Of a DNA stretch of 64,000 bases, positions 17,527 through 25,114 are shown in pieces. The stretch covers positions 88,364 to 152,363 of the forward strand of contig JAPLSB010000018.1 of NCBI GenBank assembly GCA_026398875.1, written 5' to 3'. The DNA is from Gammaproteobacteria bacterium. GTDB taxonomy: Bacteria > Pseudomonadota > Gammaproteobacteria > Nevskiales > Nevskiaceae. The notes under the pieces were generated by a model that saw nothing but the letters and a program-made list of their open reading frames with translations, made no database searches and had not been told where the DNA came from. The first letter of the stretch is position 1. Each line of letters begins with the position of its first letter. The position numbers and the translations under genes are program-made.

Positions 17527-18534
17527 ATGGTCAGCGCTCACGATCCGGCAGCCGCCGGAGCCCCTCCTCATCCCCACGACTTCTCGGAGCAACTGATTCG
17601 CCAGCTCTATGAAGATCTCGATGGCTTCATGTTCGACGGCAGCGACGCTATGGACGAAGCCTGGCCGCTGGTGATCGACGCCGTTCGCAGCGCCCGCATT
17701 CGCGGTGCAGTGCCGCTGGTGTTTGCACGGGCGACGCTGGCGGCCCATCACCGACTGGTCTTCGATGAACCGCCGCCCGACGAAGCGCTGGCGCTGGATG
17801 CTGCGGCGGAAGCCATTGCCAGCTTTCTGCCGGAGGCGCGCGCGCAGCTGCCAGCGCTGAAGAACCACGCCGAACGACTGACTCGGCAGATGGCGATCGC
17901 CGAGCAGTCGCCCGATGCCATCCACGTGCCGCTGTCCCAGGCCATCCAGCGCTTCTACGTGGCCTTGGGCGAGGAAAACGCGCCGGCCGGCAGCCGCGCC
18001 CTGATCGAGATGCGTTCGATCATCCTGCACCTCGACGCCTGTGCGGTGATGCTCGACCAGGCCGAATCGGCGCCGGAACCCATCCGCGTGATTCGCCCCG
18101 ATCGTTTCCATGACTACTTCATGCACTACGCAAGCCTGGCACGCACACCGGAAACCGCGCGCGGGGAAAAACCGGTGGCGACATTGACCGAGGGCGGTCG
18201 AATCACTGCGGTGATCACTGAAGACACTCACCCGCTCGAAGCAGCCGCAGCCGCCGTTCGAGCGACGATCCAGGGTGACGACACCACCCGAGACCATGCG
18301 ATGGCGCGGATTCGAGCCTTGCTCGACGTGCTCGATGGACTGCGTCGCGCCCCCAACCCGCTGCTCGGCGACGCCATCCAGGACGACACGGTGCATCTGA
18401 GTCTCGTGCTCGCGGCGGCCACTGCGCCGCTGGCCGCATCAGGGGGCTTCCGGTTCCCGGCGATTGCCCAGATCGCCCGCTACAACCAGCACCTGCTGCG
18501 CGGTGCGGCAGCGGTCAGCGGCGCAGCCCACTGA
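17527..18534 (+). CDS. Hypothetical protein, 335 aa
   Basis: I do not recognise this family. The protein is cytoplasmic-looking, without signal peptide or membrane span, Ala-rich and mostly helical. It starts MVSAHDPAAAGAPPHPHDFS, with an acidic middle that includes LYEDLDGFMFDGSDAMDEAW. Good codon bias throughout and a reasonable ATG support a real gene. It follows the AI-2E-family transporter closely on the same strand. A hairpin 20 bases after the stop may end the transcript. No motif suggests a catalytic role. Confidence 0.65.
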   Translation: MVSAHDPAAAGAPPHPHDFSEQLIRQLYEDLDGFMFDGSDAMDEAWPLVIDAVRSARIRGAVPLVFARATLAAHHRLVFDEPPPDEALALDAAAEAIASFLPEARAQLPALKNHAERLTRQMAIAEQSPDAIHVPLSQAIQRFYVALGEENAPAGSRALIEMRSIILHLDACAVMLDQAESAPEPIRVIRPDRFHDYFMHYASLARTPETARGEKPVATLTEGGRITAVITEDTHPLEAAAAAVRATIQGDDTTRDHAMARIRALLDVLDGLRRAPNPLLGDAIQDDTVHLSLVLAAATAPLAASGGFRFPAIAQIARYNQHLLRGAAAVSGAAH

Positions 18535-18555
18535 CGCCGGTTTATCGACAAGCGC

Positions 18556-18597
18556 CCGCCGCCACGTCCATGAGGATCGCGCCATGGACGGCGGCGG
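18556..18597 (+). terminator. Long hairpin after the 335-aa gene
   Basis: An inverted repeat pairs CGTCCATG with CATGGACG around a 10-base loop, extended by CCGCCGC/GCGGCGG across a two-base bulge. There are 15 paired bases in total. No T-run follows, so it may be a Rho-dependent end or a stabilising structure. Confidence 0.4.
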
Positions 18598-18685
18598 CGA
18601 GCGTGCACGGCGCCTGTCACGAGGCTCCAAGACGACGCATCAGACATCGCTGAGACAGGCGTGCCCACCTGTGGGACCGGTGCCC

Positions 18686-18709
18686 GAAAAAACTGCTGCG
18701 TTGCAGCAG
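18686..18709 (-). terminator. Orphan minus-strand intrinsic terminator-like hairpin
   Basis: CTGCTGC-GTT-GCAGCAG is a perfect 7-base stem with a 3-base loop. On the minus strand it is followed by six T's. No minus-strand gene lies upstream of it, because the next sequence is the plus-strand metalloprotease and its promoter. Confidence 0.4.
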
Positions 18710-18731
18710 AAATCTGCCCTGAATCAAGCGT

Positions 18732-18760
18732 TTGCATAGGCCCTACAAGCGGCCTATTCT
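18732..18760 (+). promoter_or_regulatory. Probable promoter of the M36 metalloprotease gene
   Basis: A -35 TTGCAT and a -10 TATTCT are spaced by 17 bases. Transcription near 18767 would give a leader of about 155 bases before the ATG at 18922. The rest of the 387-base gap (18535-18921) shows only the two hairpins listed. Confidence 0.5.
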
Positions 18761-18921
18761 CGAATCAGTAGTGAAAGTCGATGACGCGGACAACGGCTCG
18801 ATTCTTGCCAGCCCGCCGAGTCACCGACACATCGAACGTCCTTTGCCCGGCTGCCTCCGACGGAGCGGCCGGCGTGACGGCCGGGGAATTCGCAAGTACT
18901 TATCCGGGAGTGGGTCCAACC

Positions 18922-21900
18922 ATGAAGAAATATGCGATCGGGCTGATCGCGGCTGCAATCGGTGCGTCCAGCGCACTCGCAGCGCAAGCACCAGCCAACT
19001 TCGACGCCGCGCTCAGCGCCTCGTCGCGCAATGGCAACGATGGCGTTGTCGCCAAGCGCAAATCCACGGCGCAGCTCCGCACGACGTCCGGGCGCAAAGG
19101 CTCGGTGTCGGTATCCAGCGCCGCCGGGTCAACTCGTGCGGGCATGAAGTCCACCTACGACGCCAAGCTCGACGCCAACACGTTCCTGTGGGCCGACGCC
19201 CGCATGCCGGCTGCCCTGCTGGCACCGGTCAAGCGCCAGAAGCTCGCCGAAACGGCGGCTCGCCAGTACCTCGCGAAACAGGCCGCCCCGCTGAAGCTGT
19301 CGAAAGCGACCGTGGCCAATGCCCGCGTCGTCGATGTTCATGATGTTGGCCACGGCCCGATCGTCACCCGCTTCCGCCAGTTCCATGACGGCGTCGAGGT
19401 GTTCGGCCAGAACCTGAGCGTCATGATGGGTCGCGACATGAAGCTGGTCGCGACCTCTGGCTACTTCGCGCCATCCAGCGCCTTCGAGAAGACCTCGAAG
19501 AAGGGGCCGGCGACCTCCGCCAAGGCGGCTTTCTCGCTAACTGCAGAACAGGCGCTGGCGCGCGCATTCTCCGACCTTACCGGTCAGAAAACCTCGCCAT
19601 CGCTGTTCACGGCCAAGGCCCAGAAAGGTGACTACACCCAGTTTGCCGTCAGCCGCCAGAGCACCGAGATCCGCGCTTATGGCACGCCGCGCGCGAAGAA
19701 GGTCTGGTACTACAACGAAGGCAAGCTGACCGCAGGCTGGTACGTCGAAGTCAGCGGTCGTTCCGTGGATCTGGTCGACGACTTTGGTTACAGCTACGTC
19801 GTGTCGGCCACCGACGGCGCCGTGCTGTTCCGCAAGAACCTGTCGGAAGACGCCGCGTTCAACTACCGCGTCTATGCGGATGCCAACGGCATCAAGCAGC
19901 CATTCGATGCACCGATCGGCAATGACACGGCGCCGTACCCGGCGCCAGGCACGCAGAATCAGAATCTGCCGCGTATCGCCGCGACACCGAATCTGGTGAC
20001 GCTGGAAAGCGGCCCGATTTCCACTGGCGATCCCTGGCTTGCCGATAACGCCACGGAAACGCTCGGCAACAACGTCGACGCTTACCTCGACCTCGTCGAT
20101 GGCGGCGTTCGTCCGCCGGAAACGAACCCGGACGATCGCGTCGACGGCTTCACGCCGAACAGCGACGACCAGCGCGGCACGGTGAACGCCGCCAACACGT
20201 TCTCGTTCCCGTACACGCCGGACGCTGACCCGAGCACGGCATCGCAGCGCCAGCACGCAGTCACGCACCTGTTCTACATCAACAACTGGCTGCATGACTG
20301 GTGGTACGACAACGGCTTTGACGAAGCCTCGGGCAATGCCCAGACCGTCAACTACGATCGTGGCGGTGAAGAAGGCGACGTGCTGCTGGCCGAAGGCCAG
20401 GATTTCAGCGGTCGCAACAATGCCAACCAGCGCACCCCGGCGGACGGCGGTTCGCCGCGTCAGCAGATGTATCTGTTCGATGGCGCAGTGAACGGAGAAC
20501 TGACGGTCGCAGCACCAATCGGCGCGCTGTCGTTCGGCACCGCTTCGTTCGGAGCTCAGCTGTTCGATGTCAGTGGCACCGTCGTGGCATCTGCTCCAGC
20601 CAATGGCTGCTCGGCGCTGAGCAATGCGGCTGATGTGGCAGGCAAGATCGCCCTCATCGATCGTGGGACTTGCGGCTTCGTCGTCAAGGTCAAGAACGCG
20701 CAGGATGCCGGCGCCACCGGCGTGATCATTGCCAACAACGCCGCCGGTGCAGCTCCCGGGCTCGGCGGCGCTGATGCGACGATCACCATCGGCACGCTGT
20801 CGGTATCGCAGAGCGATGGCGCGGCCATCCGCGCGGCGCTGCCGACCACGGCGCGTCTGCGGCGTGGCGCATCGATCGATGTCGACGGCACGCTGGACAC
20901 GCAGATCATCGCCCACGAGTGGTTCCACTACGCGTCGAACCGTCTGGTCGGCAATGCCTCGGGCCTGACCAATCAGCAGGGTCGCGGCATGGGTGAAGGC
21001 TGGTCGGACTTCTCGGCGCTGATGCTGACCGTGCGTCCGGAAGACCGGAACGCAACGGGCAACGCGAACTTCGAGGGCGCCTACCCGATTGCCGTCTATT
21101 CGACGCGCGATTCCTACTTCGGCATCCGCCGCGCGCCGTACTCGACGAACTTCGACGTGTTCCCGTTCACGTTCAAGCACATCTCGGACGGCGTGGCCCT
21201 GCCGACCAATGCGCCGATCCTGAACTTCAACGCCAACTCGCAGGTGCACAACACCGGTTCGATCTGGGCGAACACCCTCTGGGAGTTCTACGTCAGCCTT
21301 CTGAACGACCCGCGCTACAGCTTCGTGCAGGCGCAGGAACGGATGAAGGACTACGTCATTGCCGGCCTGAAGATGACGCCAAACGCGCCGACGCTGCTGG
21401 AAGCGCGTGATGCCATCCTCGCTGCGGCTCTGGCAACCGACCCGACCGACTACGAGCTGGCTGCTGCAGCCTTCGCGAAGCGCGGCATGGGTGCTGGCGC
21501 CATTGCACCGGACCGCAACAGTGCGACCAACCAGAACCCGAACGCGGTCGAGGACTTCACGGTCTTCGCGGGCAACCTGTCGGTCACCGATGCCTCGCTG
21601 GACTTCACGTACTTCGACGGCGCCCTCGGCTTCGTCGACAACGACGGCGTGCTCGATCCGGGTGAAACCGCGTTGCTGACGGTGTCTTTGGTCAATAACG
21701 GCACGGCGGAAATCACCGACGACATCACGGCGACGATCAGCTCCGATGGCGATGTGCTGTTCCAGACCACCGAGGACCGGACGGCAGAAACGCCGGTTGC
21801 CGGCGCGGCGACTGGAACCATCAGCTTCCCGGGTCCGATTCCGATCGGCGGAACGGCCACCGGCACCATCGAGGTGACGCTGAGCTCGGCAAGCGGTACC

Positions 21901-23340
21901 GCACAGCAGGTGAACCTGACGCTCGACTTCCCGGATGCCGGCGAAACGCCGACGTCGGTGTTCGAGCCGGGCTCGCAGACCATCTCGCTCGATGTCAATT
22001 ACGACATCGCCGCGAATGCACGCGAGACCGACGATCTCGAACAGCCGCAGGCTTCGAGCATCGACTGGGGTCGCACGCTGATCGGCACTGGCGACAACTG
22101 GGAGATCACCGATGGTGATGCGGCGCCGTTCCTGTTCGAGACCGGCAACATCTGGACGGTTCCGGACAACAGCTCGCCGTCCGATGTCCGCCTGACGACG
22201 CCGCCGCTAGTCGTGGCCGCAGCTGCCGCACCGACGGCGACCGGCGAAGGTCCGTTCACGATGACCTTCGAGCATTACTACCAGTTCGAGTTTGCCGGCT
22301 TTGACGACGACGGCACCGCAGTCGGCTACGACGGCGGCGTCATCGAAATCACCAGCGATGGCGGCGCGACCTGGCAGGACGTGGTTGCCGCAGGCGGAAC
22401 GTTCACTTCCGGTGGCGGCTACAACGGCGTCGTGCTGGCGCTATCGACCGATGGAACCTTCACGCCGACAGGCTCGGAAACGCCAGCCGCCGCATTTGTC
22501 GGCAACAATTTCAGCACTACCGGGGGCTTCCTTGAGCCGGTGACGCTGAGCTTGCCGAGCAGCTTTGCTGGCCAGACCGTCCGCCTGCGCTTCCGCATGG
22601 TCACCGACACCAGCACCGGCGATTTCGGATGGTCGATCGACAACGTGTCGTTCACGGGCATTACCGTCGCTCCGTTCAGCAGTGTGGTTGCGGAAGACGG
22701 CGTGGCCGACAACGCGGCACCGGTAGCGGTGGCGGGCGACGACGCGTTCATCGCCGTGGGCCGGGAGGCGACACTCGACGGCTCGGATTCGACCGACGAT
22801 GTCGGCATCGAAAGCTTTGCCTGGGTGCAGACTGGCGGTCCGGAAGTCGAACTGACCGATGCAGACACGGCAGCCGCGACGTTCACGCCGACCGAGCTGG
22901 GCGAGTACAGCTTTGCGCTGACGGTGACTGACGAGCGCCAGGTCTCGACGACGGATGAGATCACGCTGACGGTGATCGCTGCGCCGATCGCCAATGCCGG
23001 TGCTGATCAGGAAACGCGTCCGTTCCGCGACGTGCGGCTGGATGGTCGCGGCTCCAGCGCTCCGGCGCCGGGCAGCACGCTGACCTACGCATGGGTGCAG
23101 ACCAGCGGACCGACCGCGACGCTGACCGGCGCCACCACCGCGACGCCGACCTTCCGTACCGGTGAGACGGGTGCCTACGTGTTCCGTCTGCGGGTGACGG
23201 ATTCGCAGTCGCGCGCCGTGTCGGAAGACTTCGTGACGGTCAACGCGACGATTCCGGCCGGTGGTTCGTTCGGCTACCTGATGCTGCTGCCGGGCCTGGT
23301 TGCCGTGTGGCTGCGTCGTCGCCGTCAAATCGGCAAGTAA
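18922..23340 (+). CDS. Secreted M36-family metalloprotease with PA, PKD and C-terminal sorting tail
   Basis: This 1472-residue exported protease has a signal peptide (1 to about 21), an FTP propeptide (about 100-210) and an M36 fungalysin catalytic domain. The zinc site is H665-E-W-F-H669, with the third ligand E692 in GEGWSD. A PA domain (about 545-645) is inserted inside the catalytic region just before the HExxH. Beta-rich domains follow, then two PKD-like domains (about 1265-1445). The C-terminus has Gly1447-Gly1448, a hydrophobic span and RRRR, fitting a GlyGly-CTERM tail processed by rhombosortase. The ATG at 18922 gives a clean signal peptide, while the ORF extension to 18781 does not. 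A strong terminator follows. Confidence 0.92.
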   Translation: MKKYAIGLIAAAIGASSALAAQAPANFDAALSASSRNGNDGVVAKRKSTAQLRTTSGRKGSVSVSSAAGSTRAGMKSTYDAKLDANTFLWADARMPAALLAPVKRQKLAETAARQYLAKQAAPLKLSKATVANARVVDVHDVGHGPIVTRFRQFHDGVEVFGQNLSVMMGRDMKLVATSGYFAPSSAFEKTSKKGPATSAKAAFSLTAEQALARAFSDLTGQKTSPSLFTAKAQKGDYTQFAVSRQSTEIRAYGTPRAKKVWYYNEGKLTAGWYVEVSGRSVDLVDDFGYSYVVSATDGAVLFRKNLSEDAAFNYRVYADANGIKQPFDAPIGNDTAPYPAPGTQNQNLPRIAATPNLVTLESGPISTGDPWLADNATETLGNNVDAYLDLVDGGVRPPETNPDDRVDGFTPNSDDQRGTVNAANTFSFPYTPDADPSTASQRQHAVTHLFYINNWLHDWWYDNGFDEASGNAQTVNYDRGGEEGDVLLAEGQDFSGRNNANQRTPADGGSPRQQMYLFDGAVNGELTVAAPIGALSFGTASFGAQLFDVSGTVVASAPANGCSALSNAADVAGKIALIDRGTCGFVVKVKNAQDAGATGVIIANNAAGAAPGLGGADATITIGTLSVSQSDGAAIRAALPTTARLRRGASIDVDGTLDTQIIAHEWFHYASNRLVGNASGLTNQQGRGMGEGWSDFSALMLTVRPEDRNATGNANFEGAYPIAVYSTRDSYFGIRRAPYSTNFDVFPFTFKHISDGVALPTNAPILNFNANSQVHNTGSIWANTLWEFYVSLLNDPRYSFVQAQERMKDYVIAGLKMTPNAPTLLEARDAILAAALATDPTDYELAAAAFAKRGMGAGAIAPDRNSATNQNPNAVEDFTVFAGNLSVTDASLDFTYFDGALGFVDNDGVLDPGETALLTVSLVNNGTAEITDDITATISSDGDVLFQTTEDRTAETPVAGAATGTISFPGPIPIGGTATGTIEVTLSSASGTAQQVNLTLDFPDAGETPTSVFEPGSQTISLDVNYDIAANARETDDLEQPQASSIDWGRTLIGTGDNWEITDGDAAPFLFETGNIWTVPDNSSPSDVRLTTPPLVVAAAAAPTATGEGPFTMTFEHYYQFEFAGFDDDGTAVGYDGGVIEITSDGGATWQDVVAAGGTFTSGGGYNGVVLALSTDGTFTPTGSETPAAAFVGNNFSTTGGFLEPVTLSLPSSFAGQTVRLRFRMVTDTSTGDFGWSIDNVSFTGITVAPFSSVVAEDGVADNAAPVAVAGDDAFIAVGREATLDGSDSTDDVGIESFAWVQTGGPEVELTDADTAAATFTPTELGEYSFALTVTDERQVSTTDEITLTVIAAPIANAGADQETRPFRDVRLDGRGSSAPAPGSTLTYAWVQTSGPTATLTGATTATPTFRTGETGAYVFRLRVTDSQSRAVSEDFVTVNATIPAGGSFGYLMLLPGLVAVWLRRRRQIGK

Positions 23341-23364
23341 TCCGCCGCAAGTAGTTCGCTGACG

Positions 23365-23398
23365 ATCCCGGGGAGCTTCGGCTCCCCGGGATTTTTTT
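23365..23398 (+). terminator. Strong intrinsic terminator after the metalloprotease
   Basis: A perfect 12-base stem (ATCCCGGGGAGC and its complement) with a TTCG tetraloop is followed by seven T's, 25 bases after the protease stop. Confidence 0.93.
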
Positions 23399-23433
23399 GT
23401 GCGTCGACCGGCGCATGTCGCTAGGCTCGCGAC

Positions 23434-24030
23434 ATGCGTTCGTCACTTCGCAGTGTGATCTTGGGCTTGGCCTGCGTGCTGCTCTGCAGCGAGGTAACGG
23501 CAGCGCCGCAGACCACTGCGTCCGCACGTGCGGCGCCCAAGCACTTCACGGCTGCTGAAGTGACGCCGCCGACGGCTGCGACGCAAATCCCGGCGCGGCC
23601 GGATGAAGATGTCTCGGCAACGGATTTCCGGGTGGCGTTACGACGCAGCGGCTGCTTCGGCCGTTGCCCGTCGTACCGGGTCAGCGTGGACGGTGACGGC
23701 ACAGTGCGCTTCGTTGGCGAACGCTTCACCGCTGCAGTCGGCGAGCAGAATGGCCGGATCGCATCGGCAGCGGTGATGCAGCTGCGGGCCGAACTGCGCT
23801 CGGCACCGTTTTCGTTACTGGATGGCCGCTACACCCCGTCCGATCCGCGCTGCGGGTCGGCCGCCACCGATATGGCATCGGTCGACATCACGATCATCGA
23901 TCGTGGCAGCCAGCGGCACATCACGCACGATCTCGGCTGCGCCAATGCGCCTGCGGCGCTGCGGGCGCTGGCCCAGGCGATCGACGACGCGACTGGCAGC
24001 GCACGCTGGGTCAAGCCGCCAACCGAATGA
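23434..24030 (+). CDS. DUF6438-containing exported protein
   Basis: This 198-residue protein has a signal peptide (about 1-23) and a low-complexity linker. The conserved DUF6438 stretch LRRSGCFGRCPSYRVSVDGD (about residues 68-87) has the paired Cys of CFGRCP, and further Cys at RCGS and LGC may pair. The family's function is unknown. Members are typically periplasmic or secreted. It lies 35 bases after the protease terminator, so it likely has its own promoter, and converges with the YciI-like gene. Confidence 0.75.
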   Translation: MRSSLRSVILGLACVLLCSEVTAAPQTTASARAAPKHFTAAEVTPPTAATQIPARPDEDVSATDFRVALRRSGCFGRCPSYRVSVDGDGTVRFVGERFTAAVGEQNGRIASAAVMQLRAELRSAPFSLLDGRYTPSDPRCGSAATDMASVDITIIDRGSQRHITHDLGCANAPAALRALAQAIDDATGSARWVKPPTE

Positions 24031-24045
24031 CCAGAGGCGCCTGCG

Positions 24046-24345
24046 TCAGGCTTGACCAGTCCAGTCGGCTAGCAGCGGCGCGTGCAACACCGGCTTGAAT
24101 TCGACGAAGCGATAGCGCGCGCAGCCCTCGCGAACGTAAGGATCCGACGCGAAGAATTCCTCGATCGTCGCCTGCGAGTCGCCGCGCACCAGGATCACGC
24201 CGCCAGCACCGGAAGCCTGCGGCCCGGCGCACAGCACGAGACCCTGATCGATACCGGCTTGCAGGAAGACGCGATGCGCCCCGCGCACTTCATTGATCCG
24301 CTCGGATGAAACGAGATAAGTGCTTTCGACGAGGAAGTGCTTCAT
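24046..24345 (-). CDS. YciI-like protein
   Basis: This 99-residue protein belongs to the YciI/YCII family, small alpha-beta dimers of the ferredoxin-like fold. It shows the N-terminal strand MKHFLVESTYLV, the AHRVFLQAGIDQGLVLCAGP block and the ASDPYVREGCARYRFVEFKPV end. The family includes dienelactone hydrolase-like and regulatory members, but the role is not established. It is short, complete and intact. It is the second gene on the minus strand after the DUF423 gene, 46 bases away, so they may be cotranscribed. Confidence 0.85.
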   Translation of the reverse strand: MKHFLVESTYLVSSERINEVRGAHRVFLQAGIDQGLVLCAGPQASGAGGVILVRGDSQATIEEFFASDPYVREGCARYRFVEFKPVLHAPLLADWTGQA

Positions 24346-24391
24346 GGCGGCGACTCGATGGCAGAACGGCCGCGCAGTGTACCGAGCCCCG

Positions 24392-24766
24392 TCACAGCGT
24401 CCGTGCGGCGTGGACCAGCAGCAGCGCCCAGCCGATCAGAAACAGCAGGCCGCCGAACGGCGTCACGGCGCCCAGGACGCGGACGCCGCTCAGGCTCAGC
24501 GCGTAAAGGCTGCCGGAAAACAGCAGCACGCCGATTGCAAAGCTCCAGCCGGCGGCATTGAGCAAGGGCCCAGGTCGGGACATCGCCAGCAAAGCCACGG
24601 CGATCAGCGCCAGCGCGTGCCAGAACTGGTACTCCACCCCAGTACGCCAGACCGCCAGCATCTCGGGCGTCAGACGGGCACGAAGCGCGTGAGATCCGAA
24701 GGCACCACAGGCGACGCCGACAAAGCCATAGAGCGCAGCCAGCATCAGCATCAGTTTCGGATTCAT
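24392..24766 (-). CDS. DUF423 membrane protein (YgdD-like)
   Basis: This 124-residue protein has four membrane spans and the DUF423 pattern: ALYGFVGVACGAFGSHALR near the N-terminus, then GVEYQFWHALALIAVALL, and TPFGGLLFLIGWALL at the end. The function of this inner-membrane family is unknown. The start is the ATG at 24766, preceded by AAGGACAGC-like sequence. The ORF extends 87 codons upstream, but that part is not hydrophobic in the family's way and is not part of the protein. Confidence 0.88.
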   Translation of the reverse strand: MNPKLMLMLAALYGFVGVACGAFGSHALRARLTPEMLAVWRTGVEYQFWHALALIAVALLAMSRPGPLLNAAGWSFAIGVLLFSGSLYALSLSGVRVLGAVTPFGGLLFLIGWALLLVHAARTL

Positions 24767-25114
24767 CGTCGCGTCTGGATCAGGGAAGGCTTGGGAAGGA
24801 CAGCGGGGTTCACCACACATCGTAGCCGCGACCGCCATTCTCGACGCGATTGAACACGCGGCCCCGCTGCCGGTCGAACCGGCGCTGCAGATCTGGACGC
24901 GACACCTCGCCCCCACGCAGGCGCCGGCGAATCGCCGACCGAAACGAGCCGGGTGCGCCGCAGTTGCTTTCGCAGTCCCGATAGAATGAATAAAATTTAA
25001 TAAAATCAGCAATATGCCACGCACCACAAAAACGGGGCCCGTGATTTTTCTGGTGGCCCTTGGTCGACCGCCGATTCCCTACACTGCTGCCACCTCCCGG
25101 TTCCGGAACTCGAC
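24767..25114. other. Intergenic region between DUF423 and dsbD genes
   Basis: This 348-base gap has an AT-rich stretch at about 24983-25017, unusual for this genome, suitable for a promoter serving dsbD or a minus-strand transcript. TTGCTT at 24964 with TGAATA at 24987 gives a 17-base spacing. A possible 31-codon minus-strand ORF (24810-24905, GTG start) is the only other feature I see. Confidence 0.35.

Noticed and set aside
18781..18921. 47-residue extension of the M36 protease
   Set aside because: It would bury the signal peptide that starts at 18922.
19537..21249. 570-residue ORF antisense to the M36 protease gene
   Set aside because: Long open frames opposite a GC-rich gene are common. 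The translation is Arg/Val/Gly-rich without motifs, while the plus strand has clear domains and catalytic residues.
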